This document shows positions 28,456 to 36,679 of a stretch of DNA of 54,803 bases, one piece after another. Each line of letters starts with the position of its first letter. The first letter of the stretch is position 1. This DNA comes from Prevotella sp. (lineage in GTDB: Bacteria > Bacteroidota > Bacteroidia > Bacteroidales > Bacteroidaceae): NCBI GenBank assembly GCA_017475265.1, contig JAFVFY010000057.1:1-54803 (forward strand), in the 5' to 3' direction. The position numbers and the translations under genes are program-made. The notes under the pieces were generated by a model. It was not told where the DNA came from. It saw only the letters and a list, made by a program, of their open reading frames with translations, and searched no databases.

Positions 28456-29373
28456 ATGCCACTTAGACTACCCGACCGCCTCCCGGCAATAGAGCTGCTG
28501 AAGCATGAGAACATCTTCGTGATGGATACCACACGGGCCCATCATCAGGACATACGCCCTCTGCGCATCGTCATTCTCAACCTCATGCCCATCAAGATTA
28601 CAACCGAGACCGACCTCATACGTCTGCTCTCCAACACGCCCCTGCAGCTCGACATCAGCTTCATGAAGCTCAAGAGCCACACGCCGAAGAACACTCCCGT
28701 AGAGCACATGATGATGTTCTACCGCGACTTCGAGGTTATGCGCGACGAGAAGTTCGACGGCATGATTATCACCGGCGCACCTGTGGAGAACATCCCCTTC
28801 GAGGACGTGCGCTACTGGACCGAGCTGTCGGAAATCTTTGCCTGGGCACGTAGCCACGTCACTTCCACGCTCTACATCTGCTGGGCGGCACAGGCAGCCC
28901 TCTACCATTTCTACGGCATCCCCAAGTACCAGCTGCCGAAGAAGATGTTTGGCATCTTCCCCCAGACCATCCTGCAGCCCCAACTGCCCATCTTCCGGGG
29001 CTTCGACGACTACTTCATGATGCCCCATAGCCGCCACTCAGAGGTGCACCGCGACGACATCCTGGCCAACCCCTCGCTCCAGCTCATCGCCGAGTCGGCA
29101 GACTGTGGCGTGAGCATCGTCATGGCTCGTGCAGGTCGGGAGTTCTTCATCACAGGACACATGGAGTACGCACCTAACACCCTCGATAACGAATACCGCC
29201 GTGACAAGGGCATACGCGACGACGTAGACCTGCCACGCAACTACTATCCCCACGACGACCCAGCGCTACCCCCGCTCGTCACCTGGAGGGCACATGCCAA
29301 CCTCTTCTACAACAACTGGATAAACTACTACGTCTACCAGGAGACGCCTTTCGATATCAACAGCATTAATTAA
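28456..29373 (+). CDS. metA: Homoserine O-acyltransferase (MetA family)
   Basis: 305 residues, the normal length. It transfers an acyl group from acyl-CoA (succinyl or acetyl, not decidable here) to homoserine, the first committed step of methionine synthesis in the cytoplasm. Family features: start MPLRLPDRLPAIELLKHENIFVM, ILNLMPIKITTETDLIRLLSNTPLQ, the nucleophile in YICWAAQAAL (Cys near 142), PHSRHSE (about 194-200) and the catalytic Glu region TGHMEYAPNTL. It stands alone with its own promoter; the fumarase gene follows 36 bases later on the same strand. Confidence 0.93.
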   Translation: MPLRLPDRLPAIELLKHENIFVMDTTRAHHQDIRPLRIVILNLMPIKITTETDLIRLLSNTPLQLDISFMKLKSHTPKNTPVEHMMMFYRDFEVMRDEKFDGMIITGAPVENIPFEDVRYWTELSEIFAWARSHVTSTLYICWAAQAALYHFYGIPKYQLPKKMFGIFPQTILQPQLPIFRGFDDYFMMPHSRHSEVHRDDILANPSLQLIAESADCGVSIVMARAGREFFITGHMEYAPNTLDNEYRRDKGIRDDVDLPRNYYPHDDPALPPLVTWRAHANLFYNNWINYYVYQETPFDINSIN

Positions 29374-29409
29374 ATTTGGAAGTTTCAACTTATAACATAT
29401 CAAATAATT

Positions 29410-31059
29410 ATGGCAACAAACGTATCATTCAAGTACGCCCCGATGTTTCAACTGGGCGAGGACAAAACCGAATACCGCCTTCTCTCTAAGGAGGGTGTGA
29501 CCACCGCCACTTTCGAAGGCAAGGAAATCATCAAAGTGAGCCCTGAGGCACTAACGCTTCTCTCGCAGCAGGCCTTCCACGACGTGGAGTTCATGCTCCG
29601 CCGAGAGCATAACCTACAGGTGGCTGCCATCCTGAGCGACCCTGAGGCCTCGGAAAACGACAAGTATGTGGCTCTGCAGTTCCTACGCAATGCCGAGGTG
29701 GCTGCTCGCGGCATCCTGCCCTTCTGTCAGGATACCGGCACCGCCATCATCCACGGCGAGAAAGGTCAGCAGGTATGGACAGGCTTCGAGGACGAAGAGG
29801 CTCTTTCACTTGGCGTCTTTAACACCTTCACACAGGATAACTTACGTTACTCACAGAACGCTCCGCTGACGATGTACGACGAGGTGAACACCCGTTGCAA
29901 CCTCCCCGCACAGATTGACATCGAGGCCACCGAGGGTGCCGAATATCGCTTCGTGTTCGTGGCCAAGGGTGGAGGTTCGGCCAACAAGACATATTTCTAC
30001 CCCATGACCAAGGCCACCATTCAGAACGAGCAGACACTCATCCCCTTCCTCGTGGAGAAGATGAAGTCGTTGGGCACGGCTGCCTGTCCTCCCTATCACA
30101 TCGCCTTCGTCATCGGCGGCACATCGGCTGAGAAGAACCTGCTCACGGTGAAGCTCGCCTCGATTAAGTACTACGACTCGCTACCCACGACGGGCGACGA
30201 GACTGGCCGTGCCTTCCGCGACATCGACCTGGAGCAGAAACTCCTTGACGAAGCCCACCGCATCGGCCTCGGCGCACAGTTCGGCGGTAAGTACATGGCC
30301 CACGACATCCGCGTCGTCCGTCTGCCGCGTCATGGTGCCTCCTGTCCCATCGGCATGGGTGTCTCCTGCTCGGCCGACCGTAACATCAAGGCAAAGATCA
30401 ACCGCGACGGCATCTGGTTAGAGAAGATGGATTCGAACCCCTCGGAGCTGATTCCCGCAGAGTTTGCCAAGGCTGGCGAGGGACAGAACACCATCACCAT
30501 CGACCTCAACGAGGGTATCGATGCCGTGCGCAAGGAACTGACGAAATATCCCGTCTCCACCCGTGTGAACCTCAAGGGCACCATTATTGTGGCTCGCGAC
30601 ATCGCCCACGCCAAGCTGAAAGCACGCATTGACGCCGGCGAGCCCATGCCCGAATACTTCAAGAAATACCCCGTGCTCTATGCCGGTCCGGCCAAGACAC
30701 CCGAGGGCTACCCCTGTGGCTCGATGGGCCCGACGACGGCCAACCGCATGGATCCCTACGTGGACGAGTTCCAGAGCCTCGGTGCTTCTTTAGTGATGAT
30801 AGCCAAAGGCAATCGCTCTCAGGCAGTTACCGACGCTTGCCAGAAGCACGGCGGCTTCTACCTCGGCTCCATCGGCGGTGTCGCAGCAGTACTTTCGCAG
30901 TCGAGCATCAAGTCGATAGAGTGCGTCGAGTATCCTGAGCTGGGTATGGAGGCCATCTGGAAAATCGACGTTGAGGACTTCCCTGCCTTCATCCTCGTTG
31001 ATGACAAGGGCAACGACTTCTTCAAGACCCTGAAGCCCTGGGCACCTTGCGCCAAGTAA
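29410..31059 (+). CDS. Class I fumarate hydratase
   Basis: 549 residues, the full single-chain length of class I (iron-sulfur) fumarase. It interconverts fumarate and malate in the TCA/fumarate-respiration pathway. The N-terminal part has [17 protein letters not shown] (a cluster cysteine near 107) and the C-terminal part [39 protein letters not shown] and [34 protein letters not shown] are also typical. A tRNA gene with its own promoter follows, so transcription probably ends nearby. Confidence 0.93.
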   Translation: MATNVSFKYAPMFQLGEDKTEYRLLSKEGVTTATFEGKEIIKVSPEALTLLSQQAFHDVEFMLRREHNLQVAAILSDPEASENDKYVALQFLRNAEVAARGILPFCQDTGTAIIHGEKGQQVWTGFEDEEALSLGVFNTFTQDNLRYSQNAPLTMYDEVNTRCNLPAQIDIEATEGAEYRFVFVAKGGGSANKTYFYPMTKATIQNEQTLIPFLVEKMKSLGTAACPPYHIAFVIGGTSAEKNLLTVKLASIKYYDSLPTTGDETGRAFRDIDLEQKLLDEAHRIGLGAQFGGKYMAHDIRVVRLPRHGASCPIGMGVSCSADRNIKAKINRDGIWLEKMDSNPSELIPAEFAKAGEGQNTITIDLNEGIDAVRKELTKYPVSTRVNLKGTIIVARDIAHAKLKARIDAGEPMPEYFKKYPVLYAGPAKTPEGYPCGSMGPTTANRMDPYVDEFQSLGASLVMIAKGNRSQAVTDACQKHGGFYLGSIGGVAAVLSQSSIKSIECVEYPELGMEAIWKIDVEDFPAFILVDDKGNDFFKTLKPWAPCAK

Positions 31060-31096
31060 TCATTTAGTTAATTGTAATAAAAAAGTTGAATGAAAA

Positions 31097-31128
31097 TTTG
31101 GTAGGATAAAAAAAAAGCTCTACCTTTG
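31097..31128 (+). promoter_or_regulatory. Promoter of tRNA-Ser
   Basis: TTTG (31097-31100) and TACCTTTG (31121-31128) with 20 bases between; an exact match to the Bacteroidetes consensus, 17 bases before the tRNA. Confidence 0.8.
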
Positions 31129-31145
31129 CACCCGCAAAACGCGAA

Positions 31146-31232
31146 GGAGAGTTGGCAGAGTGATCGATCGCGCTGGACTCGAAATCCGGTATACCCTTAT
31201 GGGTATCGGGGGTTTGAATCCCTCACTCTCCG
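31146..31232 (+). tRNA. tRNA-Ser (anticodon CGA)
   Basis: 87 bases. The acceptor stem GGAGAGT pairs with ACTCTCC, followed by discriminator G. The anticodon arm CTGGA-CTCGAAA-TCCGG places CGA at 31180-31182, reading the codon UCG. A long variable arm (TACCCTTATGGGTA) is characteristic of class II tRNAs such as Ser. The T arm has GGTTTGAATCC. CCA is not encoded. Confidence 0.95.
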
Positions 31233-31245
31233 CTTACAAATATAG

Positions 31246-31276
31246 AAACCCGCTGGAAATCAGCGGGTTTTGTTTT
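31246..31276 (+). terminator. Rho-independent terminator after tRNA-Ser
   Basis: AAACCCGCTG (31246-31255) pairs with CAGCGGGTTT (31261-31270) around a five-base loop and is followed by TGTTTTTC. A strong terminator 14 bases after the tRNA. Confidence 0.85.
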
Positions 31277-31329
31277 TCTTTCCATCAGAGGTTCCGTTTT
31301 AGGTTCCGTTTTTCTTTTATAAATAATTA

Positions 31330-31367
31330 AACGGTCAAATATGAGTCTGATCCCATATTTGACCGTT
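31330..31367. repeat. 14-bp perfect inverted repeat between tRNA-Ser and the insertion sequence
   Basis: AACGGTCAAATATG (31330-31343) and CATATTTGACCGTT (31354-31367) with ten bases between. Just before it, GGTTCCGTTTT occurs twice in a row at about 31290-31312. Nothing codes here; the region 31277-31451 may be the scar of an element integrated at the tRNA. Confidence 0.6.
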
Positions 31368-31529
31368 CAAGAGTGTCTATCTCCGCTTTGAGGTGTATTC
31401 CACACGAGACCATACACATTGAAAAACCGACGGAGGCCAGTGAGCAGGTAAGGCGCACGTGGATTTTTCCGTGGCCCCCTCAGACCGCCACAACAACACA
31501 TAGGCAGCATACCACTTGTTTTTATACCC

Positions 31530-32615
31530 TTACCCGAAGATTTTACATACCCTGTAAAAGAAGAAAGGCAGACTGGACACTCCATGCAGTTCTGACCTGA
31601 AGGCCTTGATCTTTGAGTTCAGCGACTCAGCCGAGGCATTCGTTACGAAAGTGTCATAGTAGCCAAGCAAGTCCTCTTCCCTTTCCTTGACAGTTATCAT
31701 GAAAGTCTTGATTTCCTTGCAGCTGCTGGCCTTCACGTGCTCGTACCAGACGTGCAGGCTCAGGCGTACCTTCTCCTTGATGACGTTCCTCTGCTCCTGG
31801 CTGAGCACTTTGTCTTTCAGCAGGGCGTTGTCCCTCTTGCTCCAGTACAGCTGGCGGAACTCCTCCTTGAGGTCGAAGGCCTCTTTCAGCTCGGGGAACT
31901 CCTCGAAGAGGAGGGCCATCCTCTCGTGCTGCTCGTCGCTCCATTTGTCCGGGTTCTGCCTGAGCGTGTGGAACGAGCGGCGCAGGAAGTCGGGCTTGGT
32001 CTCACCGTTCTTCATCGTGCTTGGCACATAGTCCTGCTTACGGTAGGCCACCTTCCGTCCGCGCTTGCGGCCCTTGCGCCTCTTCTTCTGGCTTTTGCGC
32101 TTCTCACGGTATTCCTTCCTCCGTTTGGCATGCTGGTCGACAAGCTTGTAGAAGGCTGCCCTTTCGTGCTTGAGCTGTATGTTGACCTTCTTCCTGACCC
32201 CGGCGAACACGTCCATCAGGTGGTCCATGAGGTCCTGCATGACGTGGAAGCGGTCAATCGATATGCGGGCGTTGGGGAAGGCTGCCCTGCCGGTGAGCTT
32301 CATCGAGTCGGAGAAGTCCATGCTGATGTCAATGACGGCATTGCGGGCATCCTCGGGCAGCTTCCTCAGCCATTTCAGCACCGTCCTGGCCTTGACCCCG
32401 CGGATGATGGCGATGACGGTCCCCTGTCCGCCGTGGGCGTCCTTGTTCGACACAAAGGTGTACAGCTCGCCGCAGTACATGCACTCGTCTATCGACAGGT
32501 GCAGCCCCATGTTCTTCGCCAGCAGGATCCACTCCCGGGCATGCTCCTTCTGCTCCCATGCCCCGTAGTCGCTCAGACAGTCCCTGTATATCTGCCCGAG
32601 GTAGTCGCCCGCCAC
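31530..32615 (-). CDS. Transposase catalytic part (ISAon1-like, DDE type)
   Basis: 361 residues from a GTG, but the reading frame is open upstream to the slippery run at 32671-32680. It contains the DDE-type residues expected of this group: LHLSIDECMYCGELYTFVSNKD (first Asp), ISIDRFHVMQDLMDHL (second) and FVTNASAESLNSKIKAFRS (Glu). A basic stretch rich in Lys and Arg (RKSQKKRRKGRKRGRK) is likely DNA-binding. It catalyses cut and joining at the element's inverted repeats. Normally expressed as a fusion with the preceding frame, probably by frameshift at the A/T run (inference). Confidence 0.85.
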   Translation of the reverse strand: MAGDYLGQIYRDCLSDYGAWEQKEHAREWILLAKNMGLHLSIDECMYCGELYTFVSNKDAHGGQGTVIAIIRGVKARTVLKWLRKLPEDARNAVIDISMDFSDSMKLTGRAAFPNARISIDRFHVMQDLMDHLMDVFAGVRKKVNIQLKHERAAFYKLVDQHAKRRKEYREKRKSQKKRRKGRKRGRKVAYRKQDYVPSTMKNGETKPDFLRRSFHTLRQNPDKWSDEQHERMALLFEEFPELKEAFDLKEEFRQLYWSKRDNALLKDKVLSQEQRNVIKEKVRLSLHVWYEHVKASSCKEIKTFMITVKEREEDLLGYYDTFVTNASAESLNSKIKAFRSELHGVSSLPFFFYRVCKIFG

Positions 32616-32658
32616 GCCATGGCTGCGGGCTACGCTGCGGCACGTGACGGGGCGGTTA

Positions 32659-33063
32659 TCAAGCTCCTCCTTTTAAAAAAGCAGCAAACTCGGGGGAGAT
32701 GCTGGTGCCCTTGGCCTTCAGGGGGAATATGCACGGGACGGTGTTCCTGTCATCAGGGCCGATGTAACGGCGACGACGCATGTGGAGCGTCAGCAGGCGG
32801 TTGCGCACAGGGTAGTCCTGCACACTCGTGTATTCAGTGAAGCCATTCGGACGCAAGGTCAGGCGCTCCTCAGGAGTCCTGCAGTCAAGCTCTTCCAGGT
32901 AAATGTGAACCCTCCGCTTGTAAGGAGTGTAGGAACCGTCAGCAGGGGCGGGCACTTCCTCCTCATCCATTTTCACAATGTCGAAGTGGTCAAGAATACC
33001 CTCGGGGAGTAGTAAGGCTATCACACCATACAACAATTCAAGTCGGTCTGAATCTGTCTGCAT
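32659..33063 (-). CDS. ISAon1-family transposase N-terminal region
   Basis: 134 residues with LLPEGILDHFDIVKMDEEE, YLEELDCRTPEE, and a basic TLHMRRRRYIG, as in proteins named ISAon1-family transposase N-terminal region. It reads to a TGA just after the run TTTTTTAAAA (minus strand). Skipping one base at that run (+1, or loss of one base in the transcript) continues directly as KEELDNRPVTCRSVA into the catalytic frame. It probably recognises the element's ends. Confidence 0.8.
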   Translation of the reverse strand: MQTDSDRLELLYGVIALLLPEGILDHFDIVKMDEEEVPAPADGSYTPYKRRVHIYLEELDCRTPEERLTLRPNGFTEYTSVQDYPVRNRLLTLHMRRRRYIGPDDRNTVPCIFPLKAKGTSISPEFAAFLKGGA

Positions 33064-33211
33064 CTTAAATATTTATGTAAAACGGTGCAAAGGTACTAAC
33101 TTTTATCCCGTTGGCCAAGCGATATGCTGCCTATGTGTTGCTGTGGCTGGTCTGAGGGGGCCACGGAAAAATCCACGTGCGCCGTGACTGTGTGGTTCGG
33201 ATGAAAATGTG

Positions 33212-33219
33212 TATATTTG
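33212..33219 (+). promoter_or_regulatory. -7 element of the kelch protein gene
   Basis: TATATTTG, 24 bases before the start codon. It lies only 29 bases from the insertion sequence end, and the expected -33 TTTG is not seen, so the insertion may have changed this promoter. Confidence 0.5.
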
Positions 33220-33243
33220 CACCCAACTTAACTTATCTGTATT

Positions 33244-34599
33244 ATGAAAAAAATATTATTTACTTTCACATTCCTGCTCGCCACGCTGACTGGGGCGTTC
33301 AGCTACACCAACGATGAGACCCAGGGACGCCTCGTCATCAAGCAGCTGGCCGACATGAACACACCGCGAATAAGCCACCAGATTATGGAGACGGAGGACG
33401 GCATCGCCGTATTCGGAGGACACACAACGGGCTTCGCCATGACCATGACCGCTGAGCGCTACAACCGCGAGACCAACAGCTGGACGCAGATGACCATGCC
33501 CAACTACCACGACTATTCCGGCAGCATCATCCTCGACGACGGACAGCTGCTCATCATGGGTGGCATGAGCAGCAACAGCGGCGTGGGAGCCAGCAACAAA
33601 TGCGACTACTACGACCCCAAGACAAACTCCTTCACCACCGCAGCCAACCTCACCGTGCCGCGCAGCATGATGAAGGCCGACCGTACCGAGAGCGGAAAGA
33701 TATACTTCATGGGATGCTGGTACAACAGCAGCTATAGCGTGGAGTGCTACGACCAGGAGACCAAGACCTTCTCGAAGGCTGCCGACGGCTTCAGCGCCTT
33801 CATGCCCTTCGTCTTTGCCATGCGCGGTGAGCGCGTCGTCGTAGCCTACGAGAAGCGCCTGTTCCTCGTGGAGAACGGAACGGGCACCGACGTGGAGTGC
33901 GACCTGCTCAAGGAATACACCATCCTGAAGCCCTGGCACGAGGTACAGATGAAAGACTACAAGCTCGCTGACGGAAGCGCCGTCGTAGTGGCAAGGAACA
34001 ACAATCAGGAGCCCGCCCTGCTGCGCATCTATGATGATGCCACCAAGGGCATACAGGTGGAGAAAATCGTTGACCTGCCCATGACCCTGCCCAACAATGC
34101 CGACACCTCGCTGGCATACGAGATAGAGGCAACACGCATCTTCTGCGACAACGCAGCGAAGAAAGTCTACATGATGATTCGTGTCGATGGCGACCCCTGC
34201 AGCCCCGGCATCGTGGAGTATGCCTACGCCTCGACCGACAAGCTTACTGGTGGCAGCACCACCGTCTATGCCCCCGACAAGCGGCTCGACCTCTACGTCA
34301 TCGACGGTGCCTGGCTACGCCTCGCCGACGGCACCTTCATCTCCACCGGCGGCAACACCAGCAACGACAGCCGGGCCAACTTCAATGCGCACGCCGCTAC
34401 CTACGCCTACACCCTCACCAAGGGGCAGAAGGGCGATGCCAACGGCGACGGTAGCGTTGATGTGGCTGACATTGCAACAATCATCACCATCATGGCCAGC
34501 GGCGCCGAAGGTGACAGTAAGGCCTTCGACGTGAACGGCGACGGCGTCATCGATGTGGCCGACATCGCTGCCATCATCACCATCATGGCTGGCCAGTAG
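33244..34599 (+). CDS. Secreted kelch-like beta-propeller protein with dockerin-like tail
   Basis: 451 residues. Signal peptide MKKILFTFTFLLATLTGAFS. Residues 35-200 carry kelch-type repeats (TEDGIAVFGGHTTGF, LDDGQLLIMGGMSSN, ESGKIYFMGCWYNSSYSVECYDQETKTF), suggesting a six- or seven-bladed propeller. The C-terminal 55 residues have two calcium-loop repeats, GDANGDGSVDVADIATIITIMA and DVNGDGVIDVADIAAIITIMA. Galactose-oxidase or sialate-binding roles are possible for kelch folds, but no catalytic residues are recognised. It is monocistronic, with a strong terminator behind it. Confidence 0.75.
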   Translation: MKKILFTFTFLLATLTGAFSYTNDETQGRLVIKQLADMNTPRISHQIMETEDGIAVFGGHTTGFAMTMTAERYNRETNSWTQMTMPNYHDYSGSIILDDGQLLIMGGMSSNSGVGASNKCDYYDPKTNSFTTAANLTVPRSMMKADRTESGKIYFMGCWYNSSYSVECYDQETKTFSKAADGFSAFMPFVFAMRGERVVVAYEKRLFLVENGTGTDVECDLLKEYTILKPWHEVQMKDYKLADGSAVVVARNNNQEPALLRIYDDATKGIQVEKIVDLPMTLPNNADTSLAYEIEATRIFCDNAAKKVYMMIRVDGDPCSPGIVEYAYASTDKLTGGSTTVYAPDKRLDLYVIDGAWLRLADGTFISTGGNTSNDSRANFNAHAATYAYTLTKGQKGDANGDGSVDVADIATIITIMASGAEGDSKAFDVNGDGVIDVADIAAIITIMAGQ

Positions 34600-34637
34600 G
34601 GTGCTCGTATACACGTCAATTCCGTAAAACTATTAAA

Positions 34638-34673
34638 CGGCCAGACTTTCCGCTGCGAAGTCTGGCCGCTTTT
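34638..34673 (+). terminator. Rho-independent terminator after the kelch protein gene
   Basis: CGGCCAGACTT (34638-34648) and AAGTCTGGCCG (34658-34668), perfect 11-bp stem with a nine-base loop, followed by CTTTT. Confidence 0.85.
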
Positions 34674-34741
34674 GTCAATAGCCCTATTATAAAAAAAGAA
34701 GAAAAAACGGCTAAATATTCGGTAATATCAGAATTTATTGC

Positions 34742-34749
34742 TACCTTTG
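34742..34749 (+). promoter_or_regulatory. -7 element of the rmlD gene
   Basis: TACCTTTG, 30 bases before the start codon, a good TAnnTTTG box. The -33 region only offers TTCGG. Confidence 0.55.
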
Positions 34750-34779
34750 CCCCCGTAATCAGTCAAAACGACAACGAAC

Positions 34780-35637
34780 ATGAACATTTTAGTGACAGGC
34801 TGCAACGGCCAACTGGGTAATGAGATGCAACTGCTGGAGAAAGTGCATCCCGCACACAATTACTATAATACCGACGTGGAGGAGCTGGACATCACCGACC
34901 AGCAGGCCATCGAGCGGTTTGTGGAGGAGAACGCCATAGACGGCATTGTGAACTGCGCCGCCTATACCGCCGTGGACAAGGCTGAGGCCAACGAGGACTT
35001 CTGCCGACTGCTCAACGCTACAGCACCTGGCTATCTGGCTGAGGCCATGGGCCGACGCGGCGGGTGGATGATACAGGTGTCAACAGACTATGTCTTCGAT
35101 GGCACCAATCATCGGCCGTATGTGGAGACCGACCCTGTGTGTCCCAACTCGGCCTACGGACGTACAAAGCTTGAGGGCGAAGAGATGGTGCAGAAATGCT
35201 GTCCGCAGTCGATGATTATCCGCACGGCCTGGCTCTATAGCACCTTCGGCAATAACTTCGTAAAGACCATGTTGCGCCTAGGGCGAGAGAAGCAGGAGCT
35301 GGGTGTCATCTTCGACCAGATAGGTACGCCGACATACGCCCGCGACCTTGCTGTGGCTATCTTTGCCGCCATAGAGCAAGGCGTGAAGCCAGGCGTCTAT
35401 CACTTTAGTAATGAAGGTGTTATTTCGTGGTATGACTTTACCAAAGCCATCCATCGCATAGCAGGTATCACCACATGCCATGTGCGTCCGTTGCACACCG
35501 CCGAGTATCCTACTCCTGCCAGTCGTCCCCATTTCTCCGTACTCGACAAGACGAAAATCAAACAGACTTACGGGCTGGAGATACCTTACTGGGAGGAGTC
35601 GCTAAATGAATGTGTTCAATTGATAATTGAGAATTGA
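34780..35637 (+). CDS. rfbD: dTDP-4-dehydrorhamnose reductase
   Basis: 285 residues, full length. Cytoplasmic NADPH-dependent last step of dTDP-L-rhamnose synthesis, a precursor of surface polysaccharide. It shows the nucleotide-binding TGCNGQLGNEM at the start, CAAYTAVDKAE, STDYVFDG, the Tyr-x-x-x-Lys pair in AYGRTKLEGE (near 126-130) and FDQIGTPTYARDLA. The other rml genes are not in this window. It is followed after three bases by the menA gene. Confidence 0.92.
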   Translation: MNILVTGCNGQLGNEMQLLEKVHPAHNYYNTDVEELDITDQQAIERFVEENAIDGIVNCAAYTAVDKAEANEDFCRLLNATAPGYLAEAMGRRGGWMIQVSTDYVFDGTNHRPYVETDPVCPNSAYGRTKLEGEEMVQKCCPQSMIIRTAWLYSTFGNNFVKTMLRLGREKQELGVIFDQIGTPTYARDLAVAIFAAIEQGVKPGVYHFSNEGVISWYDFTKAIHRIAGITTCHVRPLHTAEYPTPASRPHFSVLDKTKIKQTYGLEIPYWEESLNECVQLIIEN

Positions 35638-35640
35638 CAA

Positions 35641-36555
35641 GTGGAAGTAAAGAAGAATTCTTTGCGGGCATGGCTGCTGGCAGCCCGTCCTAAGACGCTG
35701 ACGGGTGCTGCCGTGCCGGTGATGATAGGCCTGGCGCTGGCGTGGATGGATGCCCGTGAGTTTTACCAGCCGGGGACGTTCAGCTTCGTAGCCGCCGCGT
35801 TGTGTCTGCTCTTTGCACTTATCATGCAGGTGGATGCGAACTTCATCAACGACTTCGTGGACTATGCCCGAGGCACCGACGACCGTACAACCCGTCTGGG
35901 ACCGGAGCGTGCCTGTACGCAGGGATGGGTGGACACGGAGAGCATGAAGCACGCCATTGCCGCCACGACCATTTTGGCCTGTCTCGTAGGACTGCCGCTC
36001 GTGGTCTATGGCGGACTGGAGATGGTGCTTGTGGGTATGCTCTGTGTGGCGTTCTGCTTCCTCTACACCACACATCTTTCTTATATAGGCCTGGGCGACG
36101 TGCTCGTTTTGCTGTTCTTCGGAGTGGTGCCCGTCACGGTTACCTACTACGTGCAGTTGCACGAGGTGACGCTGGAGGTAGTGCTTGCCTCGCTGGCCTG
36201 TGGGCTGGTCATCGACACGTTGCTGCTGGTGAACAACTTCCGCGACCGCGATACCGACCGGGAAGCCGGCAAACAGACACTCGTGGTGCGCATTGGAGCG
36301 AAGGCATCGCTTATACTGTATCTTTCTGTAGGCATCGTGGCCTGCCTGTTGGGGCTGGTGTTCTTGCTGCATGGCCGTTGGCTGGCGTTCGTGCTGCCGT
36401 TGCTCTACCTGCCCTTCCACATTTCCACCTTCCTGACTATCAGACGTATAGACCACGGCCGAGAACTGAATCATTGCCTGGGCAACACCTCACGAAATAT
36501 CTTTATCTACGGCCTTTTGCTCACCGCAGGACTGCTGTTGACCAGTATACAATAA
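35641..36555 (+). CDS. menA: 1,4-dihydroxy-2-naphthoate polyprenyltransferase
   Basis: 304 residues from a GTG. A UbiA-family inner-membrane prenyltransferase with eight or nine hydrophobic helices. The first Asp-rich motif is NFINDFVDYARGTDD (near 76-90) and the second is NNFRDRDTDREAGKQTLVVRIG (near 199-220), both binding the prenyl diphosphate through magnesium. AARPKTLTGAAVPVMIG is typical of MenA. It attaches a polyprenyl chain to the naphthoate ring in menaquinone synthesis, in line with fumarate respiration in this group. Its stop codon lies within a CAATAAA array that has become the end of the gene. Confidence 0.88.
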   Translation: MEVKKNSLRAWLLAARPKTLTGAAVPVMIGLALAWMDAREFYQPGTFSFVAAALCLLFALIMQVDANFINDFVDYARGTDDRTTRLGPERACTQGWVDTESMKHAIAATTILACLVGLPLVVYGGLEMVLVGMLCVAFCFLYTTHLSYIGLGDVLVLLFFGVVPVTVTYYVQLHEVTLEVVLASLACGLVIDTLLLVNNFRDRDTDREAGKQTLVVRIGAKASLILYLSVGIVACLLGLVFLLHGRWLAFVLPLLYLPFHISTFLTIRRIDHGRELNHCLGNTSRNIFIYGLLLTAGLLLTSIQ

Positions 36556-36593
36556 ACAATAACCAATAAACGGTAAACGTTAGCGTTTAGTGA
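36550..36593 (+). repeat. CAATAAA array spanning the menA stop, with adjacent palindrome
   Basis: CAATAAA, CAATAAC, CAATAAA, CGGTAAA (36550-36577), and then TAAACG-TTAG-CGTTTA, a perfect hairpin. The menA stop TAA (36553-36555) is part of the first unit. Confidence 0.8.
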
Positions 36594-36625
36594 TTGATAA
36601 GCGATGTTAATGTTACAAAAAATGC

Positions 36626-36656
36626 TTTGCTACGTCAGCATTATTTCTTAATTTTG
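36626..36656 (+). promoter_or_regulatory. Promoter of the outer-membrane protein/lptC operon
   Basis: TTTG (36626-36629) and TAATTTTG (36649-36656), 19 bases apart, 23 bases before the start codon. Confidence 0.65.
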
Positions 36657-36679
36657 CAGCCCGAAAGACATTTTGTAGC

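Larger units (their letters stand above)
31452..33183 (-). mobile_element. ISAon1-like insertion sequence
   Basis: About 1732 bp bounded by inverted repeats of about 60 bp: the left end GGCGCACGTGGATTTTTCCG... (from 31452) and the right end ...CGGAAAAATCCACGTGCGCC (to 33183) differ at only two positions over that length. It contains two transposase frames on the minus strand. GC content is clearly above that of the neighbourhood. No convincing target duplication is visible at these ends (CAGGTAA versus GTGACTG), so the exact termini may be off by a few bases or the element is old. Confidence 0.85.

Noticed and set aside
32671-32680. Programmed -1 frameshift in the insertion sequence
   Set aside because: The heptamer is in the right frame, but the -1 frame reaches a stop after about 13 codons; the catalytic frame is +1.
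31737-32840. 367-residue plus-strand ORF across the transposase genes
   Set aside because: No family features; GC-rich composition keeps the antisense frame open. The minus strand has DDE motifs and inverted repeats fit the element.
35602-36474. 290-residue minus-strand ORF and 255-residue plus-strand ORF (35802-36569) over menA
   Set aside because: The menA frame has both Asp-rich UbiA motifs and membrane helices; the other frames show no domain.
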